Assembly: GCA_014075255.1 (NCBI GenBank)
Contig: CP046178.1
Location: 134,001 to 198,000 of the forward strand
Source: Gammaproteobacteria bacterium
GTDB taxonomy: Bacteria; Pseudomonadota; Gammaproteobacteria; UBA4575
DNA length: 64,000 bases
Reading direction: 5' to 3'
The translations under genes and the position numbers were made by a program. The stretch's first letter is position 1, and each line of letters starts with the position of its first letter. The notes beneath the pieces are model-generated. The model worked only from the letters and a program-made list of their open reading frames with translations. It did no database searches and had not been told where the DNA came from. Below, in pieces: positions 17,435-29,625 of the stretch.

Positions 17435-18859
17435 ATGTCTAAGTCATTGTCTTCTCTCATTCCAGTGGTTTTATCTGGTGGTACTGGCTCACGTTTATGG
17501 CCTTTATCTAGAAAGCTCTATCCTAAGCAATTTATTCCTTTAAGAGGTGAAACAAGCTTATATCAATCTACACTTGAGCGAATCGTGGATTTAGATGGTG
17601 TGGGGAATATTGTAACCATTTGCAATGATGAGCATCGGTTTATGGCGGCTGAGCAAGCGCGTTTATCAAATATCGAAAACTCCGATATTATTTTGGAACC
17701 TGTTGGGCGTAATACCGCTCCTGCAATTACCATTGCGGCATTACATGCTTTAAATAAGCAAGCTGATGCGCATTTATTAGTGTTGCCTGCAGATCATATA
17801 TTGGGTGATGGAGAAAAATTCTCATCAGCTGTGAAGCAAGCATATCGAGCTGCAGAAAATCATTTAGTAACATTTGGAGTTGTCCCATCTCGCGTTGAAA
17901 CAGGTTATGGCTATATAAAACATGCGCCAGAGGAAGTTACAGATAATACATTCTCTGTGACAGACTTTGTTGAGAAACCAGATTTTAAAACTGCTGAGAA
18001 GTATATAGAGAGTGGTAACTATCTTTGGAATAGCGGCATGTTTCTATTTCGTGCGGATATGTTTTTGCAAGAGATCGAACAATTCCAACCTGAAATATAT
18101 GCAACCTGTAAACAGGCTTATGAAAGTGGTGAAAAAGATCTCGATTTTATTCGTTTAGACGAGCAAGTTTTTTCTAAGGCGCCGAGTATCTCAGTTGATT
18201 ACGCAGTAATGGAAAAAACTAGTAAGGCAGCTGTAGTGCCATTAGAAAGTGGATGGAGCGATGTTGGATCATGGCATGCGCTGTGGGAATCTTTTGAGCA
18301 GGACCAGAACCACAATGCTACTTCTGGCGATGTGGTTGAAGAAGATTGCAATGGTTGTTTTATTCATGCAAGCAATCGACTTGTAGCAGCGGTGGGTATG
18401 CAAGACCATGTTATTGTTGAAACAGCTGATGCAGTATTAGTTACACCACGAGATCGGGCTCAAGATGTTAAGAAGATTGTCAATAAACTACAGCAAGCGA
18501 AGCGTGACGAAGTAGATATTCATCCCAAGGTTTATCGCCCCTGGGGTGCATATGAAACCATTGATATTGAAGATCGATTCCAGGTAAAGCGCATCACGGT
18601 TTCTCCGTTACAGAAATTATCCCTACAAAGCCATCATCATCGAGCTGAGCATTGGATAGTCGTAAAAGGAACTGCACGAGTCACCTGCGGAGAAAAAGAA
18701 TATTTACTCAGCGAAAATGAGTCCACCTACATACCTATCGGCACCAAGCACAGATTGGAAAACCCGGGTAAAATTCCCCTGGAGCTCATCGAGGTGCAAT
18801 CTGGTACTTATTTAGGTGAAGATGATATCGAAAGATATGATGATGATTATGGTCGTTAA
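17435..18859 (+). CDS. manC: Mannose-1-phosphate guanylyltransferase / mannose-6-phosphate isomerase
   Basis: Bifunctional enzyme (474 residues) that makes GDP-mannose for glycan synthesis. The N-terminal nucleotidyltransferase domain shows PVVLSGGTGSRLWPLSRKLYPKQF, PVGRNTAPAI, VLPADHIL, TGYGYIKH, FVEKPDF and LWNSGMFLFRAD. The C-terminal cupin domain (about 360-474) carries the isomerase motif QSHHHRAEHWIVVKGTA, with the metal-binding His residues, and ends EDDIERYDDDYGR. It is related to AlgA, CpsB and XanB. It stands between lnt and leuS, where related genomes usually have no sugar-nucleotide gene, and probably serves the polysaccharide cluster 5 kb upstream, especially if that cluster makes a GDP-perosamine derivative. 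Confidence 0.94.
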   Translation: MSKSLSSLIPVVLSGGTGSRLWPLSRKLYPKQFIPLRGETSLYQSTLERIVDLDGVGNIVTICNDEHRFMAAEQARLSNIENSDIILEPVGRNTAPAITIAALHALNKQADAHLLVLPADHILGDGEKFSSAVKQAYRAAENHLVTFGVVPSRVETGYGYIKHAPEEVTDNTFSVTDFVEKPDFKTAEKYIESGNYLWNSGMFLFRADMFLQEIEQFQPEIYATCKQAYESGEKDLDFIRLDEQVFSKAPSISVDYAVMEKTSKAAVVPLESGWSDVGSWHALWESFEQDQNHNATSGDVVEEDCNGCFIHASNRLVAAVGMQDHVIVETADAVLVTPRDRAQDVKKIVNKLQQAKRDEVDIHPKVYRPWGAYETIDIEDRFQVKRITVSPLQKLSLQSHHHRAEHWIVVKGTARVTCGEKEYLLSENESTYIPIGTKHRLENPGKIPLELIEVQSGTYLGEDDIERYDDDYGR

Positions 18860-18943
18860 GTACTTCATTTAATCTTTGAATTATAAGCTTACTTTCTAGT
18901 ATTTTTATTGAGATGAAGCGATCCTAGCTGTTATGCTTGCTAG

Positions 18944-21924
<2,981 letters not shown>

Positions 21925-21959
21925 TTTAGCTAAAGTGTTCAGTTGGGGATATGAACTAT

Positions 21960-22838
21960 CTAACTGATTTGGTCTAGAACTATTTTCCCAATAGCAGCAG
22001 AATCCAGTTCTCCGTCTCCTTGTTCTACAAGTTTCCTTAAGTATTTTTCTACTCTCTCTGTGCCAGGCATGACAATATTGTTTTCTTGTGCGCTTTTTAG
22101 GGCAATGCTTATATCTTTAAAATGCAACTCTGCTTTAAAACCCGGTTTATAGTTGTTGTCTAATATGCGTTGCCCATGCAGTTCAAGAACTTTGCTGTTA
22201 GCAAAACCGCCGAGTAGCGCGTCTCTTACTTTGCTTGGGTCTACTCCAGAGGATTTCGCTAATAAAAATGCTTCGCCAACTGCCGCTACGGTTTGTGCAG
22301 CTAAAATTTGATTGCAAGCTTTCGAGACTTGTCCTGCCCCATGGCTGCCGATATGCACAATGTTTTTACCTAAAAGTTGAAGCACTGGATAGGCATAGTT
22401 AAAGGCATCAGCATTGCCGCCAACCATAATGGAAAGTGTGCCATCAATAGCGCCTTGTTCGCCGCCTGAGACAGGTGCATCCAGCATGTCGATATCTTTA
22501 GATGCAAGATCTTGTGCTAATGAGCGAGTTACTTCGGGCGAAATAGTGCTCATATCAAGCACCAGGTGCCTGGGTTTTGCGCCGCGAATGATTCCTTTTT
22601 CCCCTGTGACGATTTCAACAACATCAGGGCTATCTGCAACCATGGTAATGGTAATGTCGCAATGCTGGGCTAGTTCAGCAGGGCTGTTGTATATCTCAAT
22701 ATTATTAGCAGAAAAAGTTTGCAGTGATTTGGGATTTCGAGCATACAAGCCTAAATTATGATTGGCTTGAAGTAAGTTATTGGCCATGGGTTTACCCATG
22801 ATACCTAGTCCGATAAGACCAATTCGGTTGATAGTCAT
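21960..22838 (-). CDS. GarR/GlxR-like 2-hydroxy-3-oxopropionate (tartronate semialdehyde) reductase
   Basis: NAD(P)-dependent beta-hydroxyacid dehydrogenase of 292 residues. RIGLIGLGIMGKPMANNLL is the Rossmann nucleotide-binding start, APVSGGEQGAIDGTLSIMVGG (shown in part) is the substrate-binding signature around residue 120, and the catalytic Lys lies in GAGQVSKACNQILAA at about 170. FKAELHFKDISIALKSAQ closes the helical domain. Family members reduce tartronate semialdehyde to glycerate, or act on 3-hydroxyisobutyrate and related acids; the closest pattern is GarR/GlxR. No glyoxylate carboligase or glycerate kinase gene lies nearby, so pathway context is missing. It converges on lptE with 35 bases between stops. 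Confidence 0.85.
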   Translation of the reverse strand: MTINRIGLIGLGIMGKPMANNLLQANHNLGLYARNPKSLQTFSANNIEIYNSPAELAQHCDITITMVADSPDVVEIVTGEKGIIRGAKPRHLVLDMSTISPEVTRSLAQDLASKDIDMLDAPVSGGEQGAIDGTLSIMVGGNADAFNYAYPVLQLLGKNIVHIGSHGAGQVSKACNQILAAQTVAAVGEAFLLAKSSGVDPSKVRDALLGGFANSKVLELHGQRILDNNYKPGFKAELHFKDISIALKSAQENNIVMPGTERVEKYLRKLVEQGDGELDSAAIGKIVLDQIS

Positions 22839-22932
22839 TTCATAAGAGTTCGAGTGTTAAGCGATGTAAAGCTTAGCAGAAACGATTAGTTATTTAACAG
22901 CGATTGTCTGAGTATAAATGTAATATATAAAA

Positions 22933-25470
22933 CTACTTTCTGTTGATATTGTCTTGGCTAGAGCGAATATTGCTTATGACAGAGCTTAAGGCAAGATCAA
23001 AACGATTGCTTTCGCTTATTAAGCTGCTTCTTCCAGTAGATAGATCATCTAAGAATGTTTGCAAATCAATTTCTATACTATAGTCACCTGACCGATCACT
23101 GAATACTAAATAATTTGTTTCTATGATTGCTTTAGAGAATTTTAAGCGACGTTTTGCTTTATCTTCCCCTTGATATACTTCTAACCATACTCCAGGGACA
23201 ATACTATCTGGTAGGTGTTCAACAACATTAAGATCAGGTTCTACTTCTATATCATTTTCGTCAAATTCTTCTTCTGAATCTAGCTCGCTCGCTAAATCTT
23301 GTTTTTCTTCAATCTCATCAACTTTTTCAATATCTTGTCTCACATTAGTTGCTATCGTTGGCTCATCTGAATGTGGGGCTATACTATCGGCAGATTCAGA
23401 CAAAGGCTCTTCATGACTAACAATAGGGTCGTCATCTGCATGATTACATTCAGTAGCTTGGTCAGTTTGTTCGGCCTCAATTGAAGCTGTTTCAGGCGCT
23501 GAGATGGGAGAAAGGTTTTTAAATAAATGAATTACATTATCTTGTGTTTCATTAGACTCATTAATTTTTACGTCTTGCTCAGAAGAATTATTTTCTATTT
23601 TATTTGTTTCTTGCTCTATTTTTCGCAAATAGGTTAAATACCAAACTTCAGTTTCTTCTAAAATATCTTCGAATTCGTCGTTGCGATTAGTGAAGTACTC
23701 AAGTTCAATGCGAATGTTTTCAAAGAACTCATTAGGGTGTTGGATGTATTGGCTTACATCATGAAGTGAATGTGTGCCCTGAGAGACTTCAATTATTCTG
23801 CGTAAAGTGCGTACGGAGTTACGCCATTGCTTTGCAGACCTGCCGTGGGTCATATATACATATGCCATATGGGGTGCCCAGCACTTTAAGCAAAATTCAA
23901 GAACTTGATTGGCTATTTCTTTGTTTTTAGTAAGTTTCTTGATTGTATGGATAACAACGCGTTTTGCTGCAGATCGTTGAGACTTGAGTTTATGCTTATT
24001 CAGCCCCGTTTCTTCATTAACTGCTTGTTGCTCTAGTGAAGCTGTGTCAATTTGTTGAATTTCAGATAGGGCCAGCTCAAAAATTTGCACATCAGTGTCA
24101 AAACCTTCAGTAATGCTTCTGACAATAGTGGTAAGCCTTTTAAATAGTGATTTTTCATCACCACTAGCGCTTATTCCAATCGATGTTAATTTATTAAGTA
24201 GCAATCTTGCAGGATGTTTTGCATTTTGGAAAAAAGTGAAGTCAATTAATGCAAGCTTGATAGTAGATATCTGCAATCTTGCTAGGATAGCTTTTATGGC
24301 ATCACATATAGAATTATCTTCAAGAATTACCTGGAAGATATTGCTAACGAAGTCAATGACTTTTTCTTCATTGGCTACTATTTCAATAGCATCTAATGCA
24401 CCTTTTTCGTGTAGTGTTCTTCGTACAGCAGTTTTAATTTGCTTGGCTTGGAAAATAGCGTTGTTTGCCGCTTCGACTCGTTGCACACTGGATAAGGCTC
24501 GTACAAATTGTCTTCTTTGTGCAGGGGATGAATTTGATTGAGTGTTTGGACTGTATGGTTGTAGGAGTAAACTAACTGTTGTTTCGTCTAAGCCTGTTTG
24601 ACCAGCACCATATACATCCATTGCAATTTCATCAATAATTTCAGGCGTGCTGTTTAACTGCTTGCCTACATAATCAGTGTTCGTTTCATATTCCTGCTGC
24701 CATGTCTCTTGTTCTACAGGGGCAAAAAATTGCCCCGTGGACATGCTCATAATCGATGAGTTTGATGGGTCATCATCGAGGACAGCATTTGCATCATCTT
24801 GCTTATCTTTCTTGTTTTTAGAGTCTTCAGCTGGATTGATATCAACGTCTAATAAAAAATTGTGCATTGCCGAATAAAAATCGTTTAAATTTGGTGAAAT
24901 ATTTTGATATAACAACTTACTGATAAGAATTTTTCCATCTACAGAGATATTTAATGGTGAGATACAGTTTTGAATTAATTTATAATAGTCCTGAGGTTGA
25001 AGACAGTAAGTATTAAAATCTTGATGACAAATAAAGGATAATTCTTCTAGTTGCAATGTTAGTATTTCAATCAGATCAGCGTGTCTTTCAACACTGCGAT
25101 CGATAAGTTGATCAATTGCAAGAGTTAGTTCAATCAAATCTGTATCCATACTATGGGTATCAGCTTGACCAGTAGTTTTTGAGCGTTTAACTTCTGCACC
25201 AGAGGTATAAAATTGCGACTCTAATTCAACATAAAATTCTGAAGCTACAATATGCTTTCTTTCAATATAAGCGTCCAATGCTTGATCGCGCACTTTGCTG
25301 TTGGTTTCATTAATTTGGGCTCGATAGCTAGGGTCCTTTGCTAATTCGAAACTCTCTTCTAATACTGCGTTGAGAAAGTTCTTTAAATTGAGATGAACGA
25401 TTTCAACCACTTTGTCGTAGTTGATATGGCCTTCATTATCAAAAATTTCTTGGTGGTTCTGTTCAGGCAT
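22933..25470 (-). CDS. DUF1631 family protein
   Basis: 845-residue, probably cytoplasmic protein with no signal peptide or membrane segment. The N-terminal half is helical (FLNAVLEESFELAKDPSYRAQ; LTLAIDQLIDRSVERHADLIEILTLQ). A middle region (about 385-615) has the DUF1631 core, including VVIHTIKKLTKNKEIANQVLEFCLKCWAPHM (in part) and WRNSVRTLRRIIE. An acidic low-complexity stretch (about 640-755) links to a small C-terminal beta domain (GVWLEVYQGEDKAKRRLKFSKA, YLVFSDRSGDYSIEIDLQTFLDDL), similar to the PilZ-like end seen in this family. Function is unknown; members occur widely in Gammaproteobacteria. It is divergent from holA. Confidence 0.78.
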   Translation of the reverse strand: MPEQNHQEIFDNEGHINYDKVVEIVHLNLKNFLNAVLEESFELAKDPSYRAQINETNSKVRDQALDAYIERKHIVASEFYVELESQFYTSGAEVKRSKTTGQADTHSMDTDLIELTLAIDQLIDRSVERHADLIEILTLQLEELSFICHQDFNTYCLQPQDYYKLIQNCISPLNISVDGKILISKLLYQNISPNLNDFYSAMHNFLLDVDINPAEDSKNKKDKQDDANAVLDDDPSNSSIMSMSTGQFFAPVEQETWQQEYETNTDYVGKQLNSTPEIIDEIAMDVYGAGQTGLDETTVSLLLQPYSPNTQSNSSPAQRRQFVRALSSVQRVEAANNAIFQAKQIKTAVRRTLHEKGALDAIEIVANEEKVIDFVSNIFQVILEDNSICDAIKAILARLQISTIKLALIDFTFFQNAKHPARLLLNKLTSIGISASGDEKSLFKRLTTIVRSITEGFDTDVQIFELALSEIQQIDTASLEQQAVNEETGLNKHKLKSQRSAAKRVVIHTIKKLTKNKEIANQVLEFCLKCWAPHMAYVYMTHGRSAKQWRNSVRTLRRIIEVSQGTHSLHDVSQYIQHPNEFFENIRIELEYFTNRNDEFEDILEETEVWYLTYLRKIEQETNKIENNSSEQDVKINESNETQDNVIHLFKNLSPISAPETASIEAEQTDQATECNHADDDPIVSHEEPLSESADSIAPHSDEPTIATNVRQDIEKVDEIEEKQDLASELDSEEEFDENDIEVEPDLNVVEHLPDSIVPGVWLEVYQGEDKAKRRLKFSKAIIETNYLVFSDRSGDYSIEIDLQTFLDDLSTGRSSLISESNRFDLALSSVISNIRSSQDNINRK

Positions 25471-25645
25471 TTAGAGGTAATTTTCAGGTGAATATCTATA
25501 TTTTTCTAAGAAATAGTGTAGGGTATTACACTTAAATATAATGTTAATTGGCAATCGCTTAATCTAAGGCATTGTGCCGTTCATCGGCTATCATGTACCC
25601 TGTGCTAAATATGAATATTTCAACAACCCTGTAAGCCCACCGCAT

Positions 25646-26674
25646 ATGCAAATTCGCTTTTCACATTTAAAAGATAAGTTAGCTCGATCCTCTATATTCC
25701 CTTTGCTGGTTAGTGGTGATGAGCCTTATCAGAGTATGTTGGCCTGCGATATGTTTCGCGCACGTGCAAAAGATCTTGGTTTTTCAGAACGTAAGATACT
25801 GACTGTAGAAACAGGATTCGATTGGTCTGAGCTGCAGCATGAACAAAATAATATGTCATTATTTGGTGAGCGCACTTTGATCGATTTACGCATAGTAAAT
25901 GGTAAGCCCGGTGCAACAGGTTCGAAGGCAATAATCAATTTTATCGAAAACTTACATGAAGATGTTATGTTGCTTGTGCAGGTACCCAGATTGGACCGCA
26001 GTGGAATTAATTCTGCTTGGGTTAAGGCTATAGAAAAAATAGGCGGTGTACTTCGCGTTTGGCCATTAAATGAAATAGAAACACGCAACTGGATTCAACA
26101 AAAGCTACGTGCAAAAGGGCTAACTGCAACGAGTGATGTGGTTGGGTATATTACGCAACAGGTTGAAGGTAACTTGCTTGCTGCAATGCAGGAAATTGAA
26201 AAAATAGCACTCGTAAGTGAAGATAAAAACTTAGATCTAAAAAGCGTTCACACGCTTTTAACGAATAGTAGTCACTATTCGTTGAATGAATTAATGGATG
26301 TGGTGTTGAAAGGTGATGTGGCAAGAGTTATTCGAATTATTGCAGGGCTTAAAAAAGAAGATGTTGCGCCGCCATTGTTATTGTGGGGGCTTACTGAGCA
26401 AGTGAGAAAATTAGTTGAGAGCAAACCTAATACTTCCTCTAATATTTCTGAATCAAACTCTAAAATTCGAAAAAATACACAACAAGATACTTTGCGTTCA
26501 TTATGCATGTTGCATCAAAAGAGTACTGGTGTTTGTCGGCAAGATTTGGCATCTAAAACCTCGGATTTGTTGAAGCAATGCGCGCGAGTGGATCGAGTAA
26601 TTAAGGGTCGTGCTTACGGAGATCCTTGGCAAGAATTGTTGCAATTGAGTATCGCCACAAGGTACTCAGTATAA
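25646..26674 (+). CDS. holA: DNA polymerase III delta subunit HolA
   Basis: Clamp-loader subunit that opens the beta clamp. From ATG 25646 the product has 342 residues and starts MQIRFSHLKDKLARSS, which matches the usual N-terminus; the frame extends upstream to 25574 but the added 24 residues look unlike the family. Recognisable stretches are PLLVSGDEPYQSMLACDMFR (the degenerate Walker region), NNMSLFGERTLIDLRI (the clamp-contacting loop, about residues 65-80), VEGNLLAAMQEIEKIALV and LKGDVARVIRIIAGLKKEDVAPPLLLW. Residues about 215-330 form the C-terminal collar domain. An intervening inverted pair has cut it off from lptE. Confidence 0.93.
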   Translation: MQIRFSHLKDKLARSSIFPLLVSGDEPYQSMLACDMFRARAKDLGFSERKILTVETGFDWSELQHEQNNMSLFGERTLIDLRIVNGKPGATGSKAIINFIENLHEDVMLLVQVPRLDRSGINSAWVKAIEKIGGVLRVWPLNEIETRNWIQQKLRAKGLTATSDVVGYITQQVEGNLLAAMQEIEKIALVSEDKNLDLKSVHTLLTNSSHYSLNELMDVVLKGDVARVIRIIAGLKKEDVAPPLLLWGLTEQVRKLVESKPNTSSNISESNSKIRKNTQQDTLRSLCMLHQKSTGVCRQDLASKTSDLLKQCARVDRVIKGRAYGDPWQELLQLSIATRYSV

Positions 26675-26704
26675 ATATTGGCTTTAAAATAAAGATATGC
26701 ACCT

Positions 26705-27988
26705 ATGAGTAATGCAATGCACAAGCAACAATTATCAATTAAGGATTACATTCAAAATGTGACTCTACAGGCAGCTGCGGTACGTGCTGAAATTGCTGCT
26801 GCGAGTACAGAAACAAAAAATCAAGCATTGAAATTTATTGCGGATGAGGTTTTGAGTTCTAGTGCAATATTAAAACAAAACAACCAACTTGATCTGCAAG
26901 CAGGAAAAAAAAGTGGGCTAGATAGTGCATTGCTCGATCGTTTGGAATTAACGGATGCGCGCATTAGCGCGATGGCTGAAGGCTTGATGCAAGTCTGCAC
27001 ACTGGCAGATCCGGTTGGTGAAACGACCGATTTGGAAACGCGTCCCAGTGGTATTCAGGTGGGTAAGATGAGAGTGCCAATAGGCGTAATACTTATTATT
27101 TATGAATCACGCCCTAATGTTACAGCGGATGCGGCAGCATTATGTATTAAGTCAGGAAATGTGACCATATTGCGAGGCGGTTCTGAGGCGTTGAATTCAA
27201 ACCAGGCTATAGCAAATTGTATTCACACAGGTTTGAGTAAAGCAGGACTTTCTAAGGATATTGTGCAAGTTATTACAACTTCTGATAGAGCTGCAGTAAC
27301 CGAATTACTCCATGCGGATGATGATATAGATATAGTCATCCCACGTGGCGGAAAGAGTTTGATAGAAAAAATCATGCAAGAGTCTCGTATTCCATTAATT
27401 AAGCATTTAGATGGCGTGTGTCATGTATATATCCATGAAGAAGCGGATGTAGAGATGGCAACTAATATTGCATTTAATTCTAAAGCTCAACGTTTTGGTG
27501 TTTGTAATGCAATGGAAACATTGTTGCTTGATAAAAATATAGCTCAACAGATATTACCTGGCTTGCAGAAAAAATTTACTGAAAAAAATGTTGATTTAAG
27601 AGGTTGTGAAGAAACACGCAAAATTCTCCGCAATATCTCAATTGCGACTGATGAGGATTGGTATACAGAATATCTTGGGCCGGTATTGGCAATTAAAGTT
27701 GTTGATGGTGTTTCTCAAGCGATGTTGCATATTGAAAAGTATGGTTCTCATCATACGGATTCAATTGTCACAAATAACAAAACAGTCGCGCAGCAATTTT
27801 TACGTGAAGTAGATTCTAGCTCAGTAATGATAAATGCCTCGACTCGTTTTGCAGATGGTTTTGAATATGGCTTGGGTGCTGAAATTGGTATCAGCACGGA
27901 TAAGTTACATGCTAGAGGTCCGGTAGGGCTTGAAGGTCTGACTACTCAGAAGTTTATCGTTTTAGGGGAAGGTAATATCCGTGAATAA
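26705..27988 (+). CDS. proA: Gamma-glutamyl phosphate reductase ProA
   Basis: Second enzyme of proline synthesis: reduces gamma-glutamyl phosphate to glutamate semialdehyde with NADPH. The 427 residues match the family length. The catalytic Cys is Cys267 in [15 protein letters not shown]. Other hallmarks are [58 protein letters not shown] and the end [15 protein letters not shown]. The proA-nadD-rsfS-rlmH order matches Pseudomonas. proB is not in the window. The gap to nadD contains a degenerate copy of the nadD start. Confidence 0.97.
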   Translation: MSNAMHKQQLSIKDYIQNVTLQAAAVRAEIAAASTETKNQALKFIADEVLSSSAILKQNNQLDLQAGKKSGLDSALLDRLELTDARISAMAEGLMQVCTLADPVGETTDLETRPSGIQVGKMRVPIGVILIIYESRPNVTADAAALCIKSGNVTILRGGSEALNSNQAIANCIHTGLSKAGLSKDIVQVITTSDRAAVTELLHADDDIDIVIPRGGKSLIEKIMQESRIPLIKHLDGVCHVYIHEEADVEMATNIAFNSKAQRFGVCNAMETLLLDKNIAQQILPGLQKKFTEKNVDLRGCEETRKILRNISIATDEDWYTEYLGPVLAIKVVDGVSQAMLHIEKYGSHHTDSIVTNNKTVAQQFLREVDSSSVMINASTRFADGFEYGLGAEIGISTDKLHARGPVGLEGLTTQKFIVLGEGNIRE

Positions 27989-28024
27989 CTTTTTTTACTA
28001 TGCGCTCATTAATAAGGGAGGAGT

Positions 28025-28078
28025 GTGTTAGGTATTTACCGCGGCAGCTTTGATCCTGTATTTGTGAGATTCTTATGT
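28025..28078 (+). pseudogene. Relic duplicate of the nadD 5' end
   Basis: An open stretch of 17 codons from GTG 28025 reads LGIYRGSFDPVFV, against LGIFGGSFDPIHF at the true nadD start 50 bases downstream. The TTA-GGT, TTT-GAT and Ser-Phe-Asp-Pro codons align, and several differences are synonymous third-base changes (ATT/ATC, GGC/GGA, AGC/AGT, CCT/CCC). The frame then ends at a TAG formed within the real start region (28076-28078). A strong AAGGGAGGAG sequence lies at 28014-28023, only one to three bases before the GTG. It looks like the remnant of another nadD copy or of a recombination event, or possibly a leader peptide. Confidence 0.5.
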
Positions 28079-28740
28079 TAGGTATCTTTGGTGGAAGTTT
28101 TGATCCCATCCATTTCGGTCATATCAAATCAGCATTAGCATTAATAGAACGTTTTGATTTTGAAATAATACGTTTTATCCCTTGTCAACTATCACCACAT
28201 AAAAAAACTGTGCATGCAAGTGCAAGTCACCGTTGGCAGATGTTAAATTTAGTTTGCAGTGGCAGTGAAAGATTTATTGCAGATGATCGAGAGCTGAAGC
28301 GCAAAACACCGTCATATACAATTGATACTTTGCAAGAGTTGCGAGAGGAATATGGTAAACAGCAATCACTAGTATTGATCCTAGGATTAGATGCTTTTTT
28401 AAGCTTTTGTAAATGGCATCGATATAAAGAAATATTATCACTCTGCCATATAGTGCTAATGCAACGACCTGGCTATAGTCTGCCTGAGAGTTCGCGAGAT
28501 AGTTCGCCAGATAATTTACAAAGGTTAGGATGTGAGAAAGAGTATTATGAGCAAAATAATACTAATGATTTTAAAATATTAACGAATACACCCAGCGGGA
28601 AAATCTATACGAGTGATATAGAGAAAATAGATATTTCGTCGACTATGATTAGAGGAATGATCTCCAAAGGGCAGCAACCTAAGTATTTGCTACCGGGTAA
28701 CGTCTGGAACTATATTCGCCGAAATAAACTATACAAATAA
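28075..28740 (+). CDS. nadD: Nicotinate-nucleotide adenylyltransferase NadD
   Basis: Adenylates nicotinate mononucleotide to deamido-NAD in NAD synthesis. The 221-residue product has the nucleotidyltransferase motif GIFGGSFDPIHFGHIKSAL (the T/HxGH-type ATP site) at residues 3-21, then PCQLSPHKK, ELKRKTPSYTIDTLQEL and LILGLDAFLSFCKWHRYKEI, and the C-terminal ISSTMIRGMI (normally ISSTxIR). The ATG at 28075 is required by the GG(S)FDP motif two residues later. The stronger ribosome-binding sequence is 50 bases upstream, next to the relic copy. Short spacing to rsfS implies one transcript. Confidence 0.95.
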   Translation: MLGIFGGSFDPIHFGHIKSALALIERFDFEIIRFIPCQLSPHKKTVHASASHRWQMLNLVCSGSERFIADDRELKRKTPSYTIDTLQELREEYGKQQSLVLILGLDAFLSFCKWHRYKEILSLCHIVLMQRPGYSLPESSRDSSPDNLQRLGCEKEYYEQNNTNDFKILTNTPSGKIYTSDIEKIDISSTMIRGMISKGQQPKYLLPGNVWNYIRRNKLYK

Positions 28741-28749
28741 ATATTATAT

Positions 28750-29088
28750 ATGAAACATACTGACACAGTTAAAATTGCTGTTAACGCTCTTGAAAATATG
28801 AAGGGTGTTAATATTGCAGTAATTGACACGCAAGGGAAAACGGATGCGTTTGATGCAATGATTGTTGTAACTGGCACTTCAGATCGACATGTGAAATCTT
28901 TAGCAGACAACGTTGTGAAAGAGGTTAAAAGTAAAAGTTTGGGTGTGCTGGGTGTGGAGCAAGATCGTTCTTGGGTGCTAGTGGACTTATATGATGTGAT
29001 TGTGCACATTATGCTAGAAGAAACACGGGAGTTTTATAGTTTAGAAAAACTATGGGAAATTAGTACAGACCGAATACAAGTTTCGTAA
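28750..29088 (+). CDS. rsfS: Ribosome silencing factor RsfS
   Basis: Binds ribosomal protein uL14 and blocks joining of the subunits when nutrients are short. The 112-residue product shows the conserved block AFDAMIVVTGTSDRHVKSLADNV (in part) and EQDRSWVLVDLYDVIVHIMLEETREFYSLEKLW (in part). Length and order (nadD-rsfS-rlmH) are standard. It begins nine bases after nadD. Confidence 0.96.
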   Translation: MKHTDTVKIAVNALENMKGVNIAVIDTQGKTDAFDAMIVVTGTSDRHVKSLADNVVKEVKSKSLGVLGVEQDRSWVLVDLYDVIVHIMLEETREFYSLEKLWEISTDRIQVS

Positions 29089-29137
29089 TCTAGATGTTTT
29101 TCAGCAGATAACTTAATAGAAATTAACTAATAAAATA

Positions 29138-29608
29138 GTGCAGATCTATATTTTAGCTGTAGGGGGTAAATCACCTGCATGGGTTGAATCAGGAGTGGCT
29201 GAGTATCTTTTGCGGATGCCTCATGGATGTAAGGTTAAGTTGGTAACGGTTGCCACAACAAAGCGAGTAAAGAATATCTCTATTCCACAGGCTCAAGAAC
29301 GCGAACAAGATTTGCTATTAAAAAATACACCTAATAATAGTCTGCGCATCGCTTTAGATGAGCATGGGAAAACATGGACTACAGCGGTTTTGGCGTCAAA
29401 GTTAGCGTCATGGTTACAAAATACCCCAGTAGTCACTATATATATAGGAGGGCCAGACGGATTTACACCTGACTTTCTTAATCGGGTTGACATGGTATTG
29501 TCTTTATCTTCATTAACCATGCCACATATGCTGGTACGTTTGGTGTTGGTAGAACAACTATATCGGGCGTGGACGATAACCCAAGGCCATCCATATCATC
29601 GAGAATAA
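29138..29608 (+). CDS. rlmH: 23S rRNA (pseudouridine-1915-N3)-methyltransferase RlmH
   Basis: SPOUT methyltransferase acting on helix 69 of 23S rRNA in assembled ribosomes. The product has 156 residues, the family length, starting at GTG 29138 (MQIYILAVGGKSPAWVESG). The SAM-binding trefoil knot is seen in ALDEHGKTWTTAVLAS, YIGGPDGFTP and LSLSSLTMPHMLVRLVLVEQ (in part), and the conserved end is YRAWTITQGHPYHRE. It is co-oriented with rsfS and maf. Confidence 0.96.
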   Translation: MQIYILAVGGKSPAWVESGVAEYLLRMPHGCKVKLVTVATTKRVKNISIPQAQEREQDLLLKNTPNNSLRIALDEHGKTWTTAVLASKLASWLQNTPVVTIYIGGPDGFTPDFLNRVDMVLSLSSLTMPHMLVRLVLVEQLYRAWTITQGHPYHRE

Positions 29609-29625
29609 GTCTTTATAATTAATTC

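Noticed and set aside
25574-25645. N-terminal extension of HolA
   Set aside because: The extra 24 residues lack family similarity; the domain starts at ATG 25646.
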